From NCBI RefSeq assembly GCF_019834675.1, contig NZ_JABUBU010000001.1, forward strand, positions 310,001 to 374,000: DNA of 64,000 bases. Reading direction: 5' to 3'. The position numbers and the translations under genes were made by a program. This DNA is from Rhodococcoides corynebacterioides. GTDB lineage: Bacteria > Actinomycetota > Actinomycetes > Mycobacteriales > Mycobacteriaceae. Below, in pieces: positions 7,944 through 16,491 of the stretch. The notes under the pieces were generated by a model. That model worked only from the letters and a program-made list of their open reading frames with translations. It was not told the DNA's origin and did no database searches. How positions within the stretch are numbered: position 1 is the first letter of the stretch; each line of letters begins with the position of its first letter.

Positions 7944-9450
7944 CGCCGAGGTGACGGAAGCGCCGTCGTCGGGCCGCGGCGCGCGCGTCGTCGTCGAGCT
8001 CGGTGATCGCGGCGAGCTCGCGCGCCACCGCGTCGCCCATGCGGGTGAGGAACGTTCCGGCGGCTGTGCTCTCGTCGACGCGCTCGTCGGTGCCCCCGTC
8101 GGTGCCCTCGTCGACGACCGTGTCGACGACGCCGCTCGCCCGAAGGTCGGTGGCCCGAATGCCCTGTGCCTCGGCCAGTTCCGCGGCATGAGCGGTGTCC
8201 CGGTGGACGATCGCGCTCGCCCCTTCCGGCGGCAACGGGGCGAGCCAGGCGTGGGCGGCAGCGACGGTGCGGTCCGCCGGCAGCAGGGCGAGGGCGCCGC
8301 CGCCCGTGCCCTGGCCGAGCAGCACCGACACCGTCGGCGTGCGGAGCGTGACCAGATCGGCGATGCACCGGGCGATCTCGGGCGCCAGGCCCCGCTCCTC
8401 GGCCTCGCGGGACAGCGACGCGCCGAGCGTGTCGATCACGGTGACCAGGGGCAGCCGGAGCTCCTCCGCCAGCCGCATCGCCCGACGAGCCTCGCGCAAC
8501 GCACCCGGCCCCATCGTGTGCTCGGGTGTCTGGCCGGCCCGGTCCTGCCCGAAGACGACGCACGGGTGCCCGCGGAACCGGGCCAGGGCGGACACCACCG
8601 TGCGGTCGACGTCGCCCTGTCCCGTGCCGCTGAGCAGAGTCACGTCGTCGGCCGCCACCGCGAGAAGGTCTCGCACACCCGGTCTGTCGGGCCGCCGGCT
8701 CTCGACGACCGACTGCCACGCGGACCCCGCCGCGGCCGGTTCGGCGGCGTGCCCCGGCGGCGGGGGCGCGGGCGCCGGTGCCGCCGGCGTCGTCACCGCC
8801 AGGACCCGCTGGAGAGTGTCGCGGAGGACCGCGGGCTCGATCACGGCGTCGAGCACGCCCGTGCGGGCCAGGTTCTCGGCCGTCTGCACCCCCTCTGGGA
8901 ACGGCGCTCCGTACAGCGCTTCGTAGACGCGCGGGCCCAGGAAGCCCACCAGCGCACCGGGTTCCGCGAACGTCAGATGCCCCAGCGACCCCCAGGACGC
9001 GAACACCCCGCCGGTGGTCGGGTGGCGCAGATACACCAGGTAGGGCAGCCCGGCCCGGCGGTGTTCGGTGACGGCCGCGGTGACGGTGATCATCCGGACG
9101 AACGCGACCGTCCCCTCCTGCATGCGCGTTCCGCCCGACGACGGCGAGGCGATCAGGGGGCGTCCCGCCGCCGTCGCGTGCTCGATCGCGGCGGTGATGC
9201 GTTCCGCCGCGGCGTGACCGATCGATCCCGCGAGGAAGGAGAACTCGCCGACGATCAGGGTCACCGGCGTCCCGCCGACGGTCGCGTCGCCGGTGAGGAC
9301 GGACTCGTCGACCCCGCTGCGCTCGCGGGCGCGCGCGAGGTCGGCGCGGTAGGCGTCGGACACCGGCCCGTACGTCGGGGGCTCGTCGAGGGAGACGTAG
9401 GTGCCGGGGTCGACCACGAGGTCGATCAGTGCGCGCGCGGAGACCGTCAC
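7918..9450 (-). CDS. Acyl-CoA carboxylase carboxyltransferase, fused beta/alpha type (AccD3-like)
   Basis: 510-aa biotin-dependent carboxyltransferase with two crotonase-fold halves. The N-terminal half (about 1-230) has GTRMQEG and GGVFASWGSLGH as in AccD; the C-terminal half (about 250-510) has DTLGASLSREAEERG and GQGTGGGALAL as in AccA. The N-terminal zinc ribbon of E. coli AccD is absent. It transfers carboxyl from biotin to an acyl-CoA. Size and layout resemble AccD3 (Rv0904c) of mycobacteria. GTG at 9450 fits the family N-terminus (TVSARALIDLVVDPG); the upstream in-frame extension to 9606 is Pro/His-rich shadow sequence. Biotin carboxylase partners are not in the window. Confidence 0.82.
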   Translation of the reverse strand: MTVSARALIDLVVDPGTYVSLDEPPTYGPVSDAYRADLARARERSGVDESVLTGDATVGGTPVTLIVGEFSFLAGSIGHAAAERITAAIEHATAAGRPLIASPSSGGTRMQEGTVAFVRMITVTAAVTEHRRAGLPYLVYLRHPTTGGVFASWGSLGHLTFAEPGALVGFLGPRVYEALYGAPFPEGVQTAENLARTGVLDAVIEPAVLRDTLQRVLAVTTPAAPAPAPPPPGHAAEPAAAGSAWQSVVESRRPDRPGVRDLLAVAADDVTLLSGTGQGDVDRTVVSALARFRGHPCVVFGQDRAGQTPEHTMGPGALREARRAMRLAEELRLPLVTVIDTLGASLSREAEERGLAPEIARCIADLVTLRTPTVSVLLGQGTGGGALALLPADRTVAAAHAWLAPLPPEGASAIVHRDTAHAAELAEAQGIRATDLRASGVVDTVVDEGTDGGTDERVDESTAAGTFLTRMGDAVARELAAITELDDDARAAARRRRFRHLGVRFAPDGA

Positions 9451-9528
9451 GGGGAGCAGTATCGCGCGCGCGGCGGCCTCGGCTCCGCCAAGACCCCGCC
9501 CGTGTGGGTGACCATCGGGGGAGTGACC

Positions 9529-9690
9529 GTGCGCGTCCGGATCGGACGGATGGGTGGCGAGAACCTCGTCGGGCTGAACAAGGCCGTGCGGGCCCGCAAG
9601 GAGCACGCCCGCTCCGTCGCGGACGCGAAGCGGGACGACACCCGCGCTCGCCGCGTGGCCGCCGTGGTGGCCGCACTCCGCGAGTCCTGA
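9529..9690 (+). CDS. Small basic hypothetical protein (53 aa)
   Basis: Short ORF rich in Arg, Lys and Ala (KAVRARKEHARSVADAKR), probably helical and nucleic-acid or membrane-surface binding. GTG at 9529 was preferred over GTG 9523 because GGGGGAG at 9517-9523 then lies 5 nt upstream. The TGA at 9688-9690 directly abuts the stop of the convergent acetyltransferase gene. No family recognised; the ribosome-binding site and exact fit between neighbours are the main support. Confidence 0.4.
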   Translation: MRVRIGRMGGENLVGLNKAVRARKEHARSVADAKRDDTRARRVAAVVAALRES

Positions 9691-10254
9691 TCAGCTCGTC
9701 GGGAGGTCCTTGACCACCCGCGCCGGCGTGCCGACCGCGACCACGTTCGGCGGCAGGTCCGTCGTCACCACCGCTCCGGCTCCGACCACGGTGTTCTCCC
9801 CGATGGTGACGCCCGCGCAGACGATGACGCCGCCGCCCAGCCAGACGTTGTCGCCCAGCGTGATCGGCTTCGCGGACTCCCACTTCGCCCGTCGGGCAGC
9901 GGGTTCGAGGGGATGGGTCGCGGTGAGGAGCTGGACGTTCGGCCCGATCTGGCAGTCCGCCCCGATCGTGATGCGGGCGACGTCGAGCATGACCGCGCCG
10001 ACGTTCACGAACGTTCCTGTCCCGATGCGGATTCCGTACCCGTAGTCGGCGTGCAGGGGTGGCCGGATCTCGACGTCGTCGCCGACCTCGTCGAGCAACT
10101 CCTCGAGCAGCGCGCGGCGGCCGGCGGCGTCCCCGGGGGTCGAGTGGTTGTAGCTGTGCACGAGTTCCGCCGCCCGCAGTGCGTCGGCCTGCAGCTCGGG
10201 ATCGTCGGCGCGGTAGAGCTCACCGGCGAGCATGCGTGCTTTCTGTCCGGTCAT
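9691..10254 (-). CDS. Sugar O-acetyltransferase (maltose acetyltransferase / NodL type)
   Basis: 187-aa left-handed beta-helix acetyltransferase. The N-terminal MAC domain (KARMLAGELYRADDPEL) is followed by hexapeptide repeats (IRIGTG, ITIGAD, ITLGDNVWLGGGV, VTIGENTVVGAGAV), with the catalytic His in TATHPL. It transfers acetyl from acetyl-CoA to a sugar or a related small acceptor. ATG at 10254 overlaps the TGA of the upstream glutamine amidotransferase (ATGA), giving a two-gene operon. Confidence 0.9.
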   Translation of the reverse strand: MTGQKARMLAGELYRADDPELQADALRAAELVHSYNHSTPGDAAGRRALLEELLDEVGDDVEIRPPLHADYGYGIRIGTGTFVNVGAVMLDVARITIGADCQIGPNVQLLTATHPLEPAARRAKWESAKPITLGDNVWLGGGVIVCAGVTIGENTVVGAGAVVTTDLPPNVVAVGTPARVVKDLPTS

Positions 10255-11006
10255 CGGTGTGCGCCTGCGGTGGTGGTGGCGGCTGCCGGGATGCGACGGT
10301 GGCCGTTGACGATGTCGGCGAACCGGCGGGCGAGGACGGCGGACCCCGATTCGATCACCGCGTCGGTCGCCACCAGGTCCTCGACCGCGGCGGTGAGCCG
10401 GCCCGTCTCGTCCGGTGCCGCAGCCCGGGAATCGGCGACCCACCGCTCGAAGCGCGCGGGCGAGACCTCCGGGTGGAACTGCACACCCCACATCGCGCGG
10501 CCCACCCGAAACGCCTGATGCTCGTAGCGATCGGACGTGGCGAGCAGCCGGGCGCCGTCGGGCAGACGCGCGATGCGGTCGTAGTGGTGCTCGGCCACGA
10601 GCAGCGTCGGCCCGAGGTCGTGGAACAGGGCATCGTCGTCGACGTCGATCAGGTCGAGCTGCACCGCCCCGATCTCGGACGGCCCGTCGCCCACCGTCAC
10701 CCGTCCGCCCAGGGCGTCCGCGACCAGCTGACCGCCGAGGCAGATGCCCAGGGTCGGAACCTCTATCACCGCCGCGTCACGGATCAGCGCGCGGATGCTC
10801 TCCAGCCAGGGGTGCAGCTCGTCGTCGTGGGCGCTGGCGTACCCGCCGAGCACGATGATGCCGCCGTGCCGGTCGGCCGGGGGGACGTCGTCGCCGTCGT
10901 AGGGGCGCACCACCTCGAGGTCGAGGTCCGCCTCCTCCAACCAGCCCTCGAACCTGTCCAGGCCGACGCGGGGGTCGGGTTGCACCACGAGAACGGTGGG
11001 CCTCAC
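10251..11006 (-). CDS. Class I glutamine amidotransferase-like protein
   Basis: 251-aa free-standing type 1 amidotransferase. The nucleophile elbow is GICLGGQ (Cys near residue 88) and the His-Glu pair is in FHPEV (near residue 174), a complete Cys-His-Glu triad. Such stand-alone proteins act as GMP-synthase-like amidotransferases or gamma-glutamyl hydrolases on unknown substrates (for example gamma-glutamyl polyamines). GTG at 11006; the stop overlaps the acetyltransferase start. The minus-strand gene upstream (11175) ends before a hairpin, so this is probably a separate transcription unit. Confidence 0.85.
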   Translation of the reverse strand: MRPTVLVVQPDPRVGLDRFEGWLEEADLDLEVVRPYDGDDVPPADRHGGIIVLGGYASAHDDELHPWLESIRALIRDAAVIEVPTLGICLGGQLVADALGGRVTVGDGPSEIGAVQLDLIDVDDDALFHDLGPTLLVAEHHYDRIARLPDGARLLATSDRYEHQAFRVGRAMWGVQFHPEVSPARFERWVADSRAAAPDETGRLTAAVEDLVATDAVIESGSAVLARRFADIVNGHRRIPAAATTTAGAHR

Positions 11007-11134
11007 ACCCTGCCTCCCATCCGGGCGCCGGGGTGCGCCCTGAGCTCAGACTGAACCACAGTGGCCAAGGGGACGTTGCGCGGGTTCCGGTCAGGTGCGC
11101 GGGTTGCAACCGGTGAGGGTGGTGGGAACCTGCG

Positions 11135-11167
11135 CGGGTTGCGGCCGGCCCACCCGACCGCAACCCG
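11135..11167 (-). terminator. Hairpin after the ABC permease gene
   Basis: Perfect 10-bp inverted repeat (CGGGTTGCGG at 11135-11144, CCGCAACCCG at 11158-11167) with a 13-nt loop, 8 nt after the permease stop on the minus strand. There is no T-run, common in this GC-rich group. Nearby copies of TGCGCGGGTT and a GGTTGCAACC palindrome at 11102-11111 make the 168-bp gap repeat-rich. Confidence 0.5.
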
Positions 11168-11174
11168 ACCACCG

Positions 11175-12374
11175 TCACCGCCCGAGGGCTTCCTTCCACG
11201 ACACGGTCCGCCCGATGCGCAGGATCGAGCGCTGGTAGACCTTCGCCGCGACGACGGCGAGGAGGAGGGTCGCGAGGATCATCAGCACGATGGTGCCGAC
11301 GATCTGCACCGGCTCGGCGACCCCGGCGGCGATGCGGAGCGGCATGAGGATCGCGGAGAACGGCGGGATCCAGGACAGCACGGTCGGCAGGGTGCCGGAC
11401 GGGTCGTCGATGGAGGAGAACGCCGCGAAGAACATGGCGAGGATGACGATCAGCAGGGGCATCGTCGTCGAGTTCACGTCCTCCTGTCGGGACACCATGG
11501 ACCCGCCGGCGGCGTAGAGCACCGCGAAGAACGCGTAGCCGAGCACGAACCAGCCGAGGGTGGAGACGAACACGCCGACGGCGGCGCCGGTGACGGTGAG
11601 GACGCCGGTGGTGGTGCCGGCGATCAGGCCCGCCGCACCGTAGGCGGCCAGCTGCACCAGGCCGACGGCGCCGATGCCGAGCACCTTGCCCCACAGCAAC
11701 TGCAGCGGTCGCACGGTGGACAGCAGCAGTTCGACCACGCGTGAGGACTTCTCCTCGACCACACCCATGGCGACGTACATGCCGAAGGTGATGATCTGCG
11801 TGTACAGCAGGATGACGGCGACGAAGCTGAGGGCGAGGCGCTGCCCGCGGTCCTCGTCGGGCGGGTCGAGGGCGTCGACGGTGACGGTGGCCCCGGCGGC
11901 CGCCCTGGCGACGGCCCCGGGATCGACGCCCTCGGCGGTGAGTGCGTCGTTCTGCGCCTGCGTGGCGACGGCACTGTCCAACACGGTCCTCAGGCCGCCG
12001 GTCACCTCCTCCTTGGTGATGGCGGTGACCGCGCCGGCCTGTCCGGGAACGACGGCGACGTCGACGGTGCCGTTCTCGACCTCGGCGCGGGCACTGTCCG
12101 CGTCGGTCAGGGCACGGACGTCGACGGGTGTGCCGAGTTGGTCGCCGACGGCGGTGATGGTGTCGCCGAGGGCGGTGGTGCCGACGACGCCGACGGGGGC
12201 GCGCTCCGGGGCGTCGTCACCGCCGGAGAAGAAGGAGAAGGCGACGATGCCGCCGATGATGACGAGCAGCACGATGGCGTTGGAGACGAGGAAGCTCTTC
12301 TTGCGGACCTGGACGTCGAATTCACGACGGGCGACCAGGGCGATCGCGCGGCCCGACGACAGTTGCTCGTTCAT
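11175..12374 (-). CDS. ABC transporter permease (NatB/ABC-2 type)
   Basis: 399-aa membrane protein. One N-terminal TM helix (about 26-48) follows a cytoplasmic lead, then an extracytoplasmic domain of about 130 residues, then five or six TM helices in the C-terminal half (from SFVAVILLYTQIITFG on). The EKSSRVVELLLSTVRP segment is characteristic of NatB-like exporters of sodium or drugs. ATG at 12374 overlaps the TGA of the ATPase gene. It is the last gene of a regulator-membrane protein-ATPase-permease operon. Confidence 0.87.
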   Translation of the reverse strand: MNEQLSSGRAIALVARREFDVQVRKKSFLVSNAIVLLVIIGGIVAFSFFSGGDDAPERAPVGVVGTTALGDTITAVGDQLGTPVDVRALTDADSARAEVENGTVDVAVVPGQAGAVTAITKEEVTGGLRTVLDSAVATQAQNDALTAEGVDPGAVARAAAGATVTVDALDPPDEDRGQRLALSFVAVILLYTQIITFGMYVAMGVVEEKSSRVVELLLSTVRPLQLLWGKVLGIGAVGLVQLAAYGAAGLIAGTTTGVLTVTGAAVGVFVSTLGWFVLGYAFFAVLYAAGGSMVSRQEDVNSTTMPLLIVILAMFFAAFSSIDDPSGTLPTVLSWIPPFSAILMPLRIAAGVAEPVQIVGTIVLMILATLLLAVVAAKVYQRSILRIGRTVSWKEALGR

Positions 12375-13267
12375 GCGACGACCTCTCGGTACAGATCGGT
12401 GAGGGAGGGGAGGGTGCGAGCGAACTCGTGCACCGGGCCGGTGGCGAGGGCGGCGGCGAGGACGGCCTGATCGTCGGCGCTGTCGTCGAGTGCCAGTGCG
12501 GTGCGGCCGTTCTCGTGGGAGACGGTCGTGACGCCGGGAAGGTGATCGGCCCAGCCGGCGGGGGCGGCAGGGGCGTGCACGGTGAGGGTGGTGCCGTCGC
12601 GGCCGCGCAGTTCGTCGACCGGGCCGACGGCTTTCATGCGTCCGCCGCCGATGATGCCGACGCGGTGGCACAGCCGCTGCACCAGGTCGAGCTGGTGGCT
12701 GGAGAACAGCACGGGCACACCGGCATTCGCCTTCTCGAGCAACACGTCGCTCATGGTGTCGACGGCCACCGGGTCGAGACCGGAGAACGGCTCGTCGAGC
12801 ACCAGCACGGCCGGATTGTGCACCAGAGCGGCGGCGAGCTGCACGCGCTGTTGGTTGCCCAGGGACAGCGAGTCGACGGTGTCGTTCACGCGTCCGTCGA
12901 TGCCGAGTCGCTCGGTCCACCGCTGCACCGCCGTCGTGGCGTCGGCTCGGGAGAGTCCGTGCAACTCGGCGAGGTAGCGAAGTTGGTTGCCCACCTTCAT
13001 CTTCGGGTAGAGGCCGCGTTCCTCGGGCATGTAGCCGACGGTGCGCCGCACCTCGAGGTCGATGGGCCGACCGTTCAGGCGGGCCTCGCCGGCGTCGGCG
13101 GCCAGGACGCCGAGGGTGATGCGCATCGTGGTGGTCTTGCCGGCACCGTTGCTGCCGACGAAGCCGAACACCTCACCGGGATGGACGGTGAAGCCCACGC
13201 CGTCGAGAGCCACGGTGTCTCCGTAGCGCTTGCGCAGGCCGTCGATCTCGAGGGTGGAGCCGTTCAT
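12371..13267 (-). CDS. ABC transporter ATP-binding protein (NatA type)
   Basis: 298-aa single nucleotide-binding domain. Walker A is GSNGAGKTT (near residue 40), the signature is LSLGNQQRV, Walker B with catalytic Glu is VLVLDEPFSGLD and the switch His is in SSHQ. The C-terminal 80 residues form the DUF4162-like tail common in exporter ATPases. ATG overlaps the stop of the upstream membrane protein and the stop overlaps the permease ATG, so the subunits are co-translated and should form an exporter. Confidence 0.92.
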   Translation of the reverse strand: MNGSTLEIDGLRKRYGDTVALDGVGFTVHPGEVFGFVGSNGAGKTTTMRITLGVLAADAGEARLNGRPIDLEVRRTVGYMPEERGLYPKMKVGNQLRYLAELHGLSRADATTAVQRWTERLGIDGRVNDTVDSLSLGNQQRVQLAAALVHNPAVLVLDEPFSGLDPVAVDTMSDVLLEKANAGVPVLFSSHQLDLVQRLCHRVGIIGGGRMKAVGPVDELRGRDGTTLTVHAPAAPAGWADHLPGVTTVSHENGRTALALDDSADDQAVLAAALATGPVHEFARTLPSLTDLYREVVA

Positions 13268-13821
13268 GCCGTGCCCTTTCGATAGGTGTCCGTGTCATCC
13301 TCGGGGTCCGGGTCGGGTCGTGTCCACGCCAACACGGCGGTGGCACTGCAGCCGCCGATCAACAGGCACGCGAGTACCAGGATCGAGCCCGAGGCCGCCA
13401 GGGTGGTCCCGTCCATCGAGGACCACTGCGATCCGAGGTAGAGGTAGAACGTCGGGACGAGGGTGAGGGTCTGGGTGATCGTCAGGGCGAGGGACCGAGC
13501 CTCGTTGCGCTGGGCCAGTTCTCGCTCGTCGAGTGCACCGGTGGGACTGTCTCCGCGCTCGGAGACGATCTGCAGGGTCGTCCATACCGGGATGAAGACG
13601 ACGCACAGTGCGGCGAAGGCCAGGACACCGGCGCCGGGGGCGAATGCCGTCGCCACCCCCGCGGCGATCATGGCGGCGAACACGACGCCCATCAGGACGA
13701 CGAGCAACCGCCGCCGGGAGTGGGTGCGCCACCCCGGCAGCCAGTGCGCGGTCTGTTCCTGATGCCGCAGGTACTTCCGAGTGCGGCGCGCCTGGTAGCG
13801 GTCGAACACGGTGTCGCTCAT
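13264..13821 (-). CDS. Four-TM membrane protein of the HTH-ABC unit
   Basis: 185-aa protein with a basic N-terminus, two TM helices (about 38-55 and 60-80), a polar acidic segment (GALDERELAQRNEARS) and two further TM helices (about 115-135 and 140-165), ending in an acidic tail. The layout resembles DUF2178-like proteins encoded beside small HTH regulators in many bacteria, but I do not claim family membership. Overlaps by ATGA with both the HTH gene upstream and the ATPase gene downstream. It may sense membrane state or modulate the exporter. Confidence 0.75.
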   Translation of the reverse strand: MSDTVFDRYQARRTRKYLRHQEQTAHWLPGWRTHSRRRLLVVLMGVVFAAMIAAGVATAFAPGAGVLAFAALCVVFIPVWTTLQIVSERGDSPTGALDERELAQRNEARSLALTITQTLTLVPTFYLYLGSQWSSMDGTTLAASGSILVLACLLIGGCSATAVLAWTRPDPDPEDDTDTYRKGTA

Positions 13822-14102
13822 CGTTCACCTTCCGTCGTGGTCGGGCGTCGATAGACCTCGGCCGACAGGGGGCCGAACTCGGTACGGGAGAAGACGGCTT
13901 CGACGGGGAGGTCGAAGACGTCGCAGATGCGCAGGGCGAGGTCGAGGCTCGGGTAGTGGTCACCACGCTCGAGTGCGCCGACGGTCTGGGGATTGACCTC
14001 CACCAGGTCGGCCAGCTGCGCTCGCGTCATGCGCCGTTCGGCGCGCAGGACGCCGATGCGGTTGTGAATGGGGAGGGTTGTTCCCCGCTTGACCGGGCTC
14101 AT
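13818..14102 (-). CDS. XRE-family helix-turn-helix regulator
   Basis: 94-aa protein consisting almost only of a Cro/C1-type HTH (residues about 12-70). The recognition region is MTRAQLADLVEVNPQTVGALERGDHYPS split over helices 2-3. First gene of the operon and presumably its autoregulator. ATG at 14102 has no ribosome-binding site but lies about 10 nt after a -10 box, consistent with a nearly leaderless mRNA. The stop overlaps the membrane protein ATG. Proteins of this size usually control an adjacent transporter or membrane operon. Confidence 0.85.
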   Translation of the reverse strand: MSPVKRGTTLPIHNRIGVLRAERRMTRAQLADLVEVNPQTVGALERGDHYPSLDLALRICDVFDLPVEAVFSRTEFGPLSAEVYRRPTTTEGER

Positions 14103-14112
14103 GCATCGAAGT

Positions 14113-14138
14113 GTTGTAAAAACCCAACGACTTGTCAA
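14113..14138 (-). promoter_or_regulatory. Promoter of the HTH-ABC operon
   Basis: On the minus strand TTGACA (14138-14133) is followed after 14 nt by TACAAC (14118-14113), then 10 nt to the ATG. The spacer is short, so the -10 assignment is tentative. GTTG and CAAC half-sites flank the region and could be an operator for the HTH protein. Confidence 0.4.
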
Positions 14139-14155
14139 CCCTGCCGACAGAAAGG

Positions 14156-15661
14156 TCAGTCCTCCCGCAGTTGCCCTCGGTCGACGGTCCACCGGCGCGT
14201 GCTGGTCACCGCGTCCAACATGCGGCGGTCGTGGGTCACCAGCAGCAGGGTGCCCTCGTACGTCGCCAGCGCCGCCTCGAGCTGCTCGATCGCGGGAACG
14301 TCCAGGTGGTTGGTCGGCTCGTCGAGCACCAACAGATTGACCCCGCGCGCCTGCAGCAGGGCGAGGCTCGCTCGGGTCCGCAGACCGGGGGAGAGGGTGT
14401 GCGCCGGGTGCAGCGCCGCGTCGCCCCGCAGCCCGAACTTGGCGACGAGCGTGCGCACGTCCGCGTCCGGCCACTCCGGCACCGCGGCGGAGAGCACCTG
14501 GGCCACCGACCGATCGCCGGCGAAGGCCGACCGCGCCTGATCCATCTCCCCGATCGCGACGCCAGATCCGAGACTCACCGAGCCCGACGTCGGCGCCACC
14601 CGCCCCAGAATCAGGTGCAGCAGAGTCGTTTTCCCGGATCCGTTCGCGCCCGTGACGACGATGCGATCCCCGGCGTCGATCTGCGCGGTGATCGGCCCGA
14701 GCCGGAACCGATCGCGTTCGATCACCGCGTCGCGCAGCGTGGCCACCACCGTCCCGCTCCGGGGCGCGGCGGCGATCTCCATCCGCAGCTCCCACTCCTT
14801 GCGCGGCTCCTCCACCACCTCGAGTCGCTCGATGCGGCGTTGGGTCTGACGGGCTTTCGCCGCCTGCTTCTCGGTCGACTCGGCTCGGACCTTGCGTCCG
14901 GCCTTGTCGTTGTCCGGCGCTTTACGACGGGCGTTGCGCACGCCGTGCTCGAGCCAGTTGCGTTGCATGCGGGCGCGGTCCTCGAGGCCCGCCCGGGTGT
15001 CGGCGTACTCCTCGTACTCCTCGCGGGCGTGACGACGGGCGACGGCGCGCTCGACGAGGTAGGCCTCGTACCCGCCGTCGTACACCGCGATGCGCTGCTG
15101 GGCGAGATCGAGTTCGACGATGCCGGTGACGGTGCGGGCGAGGAACTCTCGGTCGTGGCTGACGATCATCACGGCGCACCGGGCGTCGGCCACGAACCGT
15201 TCGAGCCGGTCGAGTCCGGTCAGGTCGAGATCGTTGGTCGGCTCGTCGAGCAGGAGCACGTCGTAGCGGGCGAGCAGGATCGCCGCGAGGGACACCCGCG
15301 CGGCCTGACCGCCGGAGAGCGAGGTCATCGGCGCGTCGACGTCGACCGCCAGGCCGAGCTCGGCGAGCACCGCGTCCGTCCGCTCCGCCAGGTCCGCGCC
15401 GCCGAGGGCGAGCCACCGCTCCAGCGCGGGCGTGTAGGTGTCCTCGCCGTCGCCGCTGCCCAGGGCTTCGGCGGCGGCGTTCATCGCGTCCTCGGCGCCG
15501 CGAACACCGGTGCGCCGCTGCAGGAATGCGGCGACGGTCTCGTCCGGAACGGTGCCGGGCTCCTGGGCGAGGTACCCCACGGTGGCGTCGGACGGGGTGA
15601 GGGTGACGGTGCCGTCGTACTCGGCGTCGGAGACGCCCGCCGCGATGGTCAGCAGCGTGAC
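14156..15661 (-). pseudogene. ABC-F ATPase, 5' end missing (first Walker A lost)
   Basis: Remnant of an ABC-F (translation/antibiotic-resistance type) ATPase of about 500 codons. The second domain is complete (GANGSGKTT, LSPGLRTRAS, LLVLDEPTNHLD). The first keeps its signature (LSGGQAARVS) and Walker B (VLLLDEPTNDLD) but begins abruptly at VTLLTIAAGVSDAEYDG, where relatives have G-K-S/T-T-LL. Roughly the first 45-50 residues, including the start codon and Walker A lysine, are absent. Upstream in the same frame the sequence is antisense to a metallo-hydrolase gene, so any product would carry unrelated residues. The missing part coincides with the missing 5' end of the divergent neighbour, pointing to one deletion or a misjoined assembly. 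Confidence 0.75.
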
Positions 15662-15668
15662 CACGCTG
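15656..15668. other. Truncation junction joining two head-to-head gene remnants
   Basis: Left of about 15658 the sequence codes on the minus strand for the ABC-F protein; right of about 15660 it codes on the plus strand for the metallo-hydrolase. Both reading frames are interior at this point and neither has a start codon or promoter. A few bases (around ACGCTG/CGTG) could belong to either side, consistent with microhomology. Confidence 0.65.
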
Positions 15669-16256
15669 GTGCGGACCCAGCAGGCGCCGTTCCTCGTCCC
15701 CCTGGGTGTGGGCGCACACCTGCGGCGGTGGGGCGTGCCCGAGGACCGCATCGTCGAACTCGACTGGAACGACGGCAGCGCCGTCGCCGGGCTGCGGATC
15801 ACCTGCCTCGAGGCGCGCCACTTCTCCGGCCGCACGTTCGCTCGCGACACCACCCAGTGGGCGTCGTGGTCGGTGGTAGGCCCGCACCACCGGGCGTTCT
15901 TCGGCGGCGACACCGGCTACACGGAGGCGTTCGGCGACATCGGGTCCCGGCTCGGGCCGTTCGATCTCACCCTGCTGCCCATCGGTGCGTACGACGTCCG
16001 GTGGCCGGACATCCACATGAATCCGGAGGAGGCCGTCCGGGCGCACGCCGACCTGCAGGGTGGCCGCGCGGACGCCGGAGTCCTCGTCCCCGTGCACTGG
16101 GCGACCTTCGACCTCGCGTTCCACTCGTGGGCCGAGCCCGTGGAGCGGCTGCTCGCCGCGGCCGAGCCGGTGTCGACGCCCGTCACGGTGCCGATGGTGG
16201 GCCAGCGCGTCGACCTCGTCAGGCCGCAGCCCGGCCGACGGTGGTGGACGACGTAA
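15660..16256 (+). pseudogene. MBL-fold metallo-hydrolase (NAPE-PLD-like), 5' end missing
   Basis: C-terminal 198 codons of a metallo-beta-lactamase-fold hydrolase of the NAPE-PLD/UlaG-like group. The retained part starts at TLVRTQQAPFLVPLGVGAHL and keeps the later metal-ligand and fold motifs (ARHFSGR, FFGGDTGY, IHMNPEEAV, VPVHWATFDLAF). The N-terminal half, about 150 residues including the HxHxDH metal-binding motif, is absent, so the product cannot be an active hydrolase. The open frame upstream to 15438 is antisense to the ABC-F gene. Ends with TAA at 16254-16256, which also forms the -10 box of the next gene. Confidence 0.75.
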
Positions 16257-16259
16257 ACT
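16254..16259 (+). promoter_or_regulatory. -10 box TAAACT, leaderless promoter of the antitoxin-like gene
   Basis: TAAACT ends 7 nt before the ATG at 16267 and overlaps the TAA stop of the metallo-hydrolase remnant. The position implies a leaderless transcript that does not depend on the broken upstream gene. Confidence 0.45.
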
Positions 16260-16266
16260 GGGCCGC

Positions 16267-16455
16267 ATGGCATTCGCGGACGAACTGAAGAAGCTCATCG
16301 GCAAGGGCAAGCAGGCCGCTGCGCAGAACTCCGACAAGATCGAGCAGGCCGTCGACAAGGCTGCCGATTTCGCGGACAAGAAGACCGGCGGCAAGTACGC
16401 CCAGCAGATCGACAAGGTGCAGGACGCCGCCAAGAAGGCGATCCCCGACAAGTGA
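16267..16455 (+). CDS. MT0933-type antitoxin family protein (Rv0909-like)
   Basis: 62-aa lysine- and alanine-rich helical protein (MAFADELKKLIGKGKQA, DKIEQAVDKAADFADKKTGG, KYAQQIDKVQDAAKKA). It matches the antitoxin family PF14013 exemplified by Rv0909. In M. tuberculosis Rv0909 pairs with the adjacent SRPBCC toxin Rv0910; here no toxin is adjacent, but an Rv0910-like gene lies at 26826, about 10 kb away on the same strand. Other roles (cell-envelope or stress-related small protein) are possible. Confidence 0.8.
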   Translation: MAFADELKKLIGKGKQAAAQNSDKIEQAVDKAADFADKKTGGKYAQQIDKVQDAAKKAIPDK

Positions 16456-16491
16456 TCGGGTAGATCACCGGCGCCCGGGTAGTCGACCCGT

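Noticed and set aside
11007..11174. Small RNA or attachment site suggested by repeated GCGCGGGTT
   Set aside because: The repeats are short and imperfect; the only structure that holds up is a terminator-like hairpin after the permease gene.
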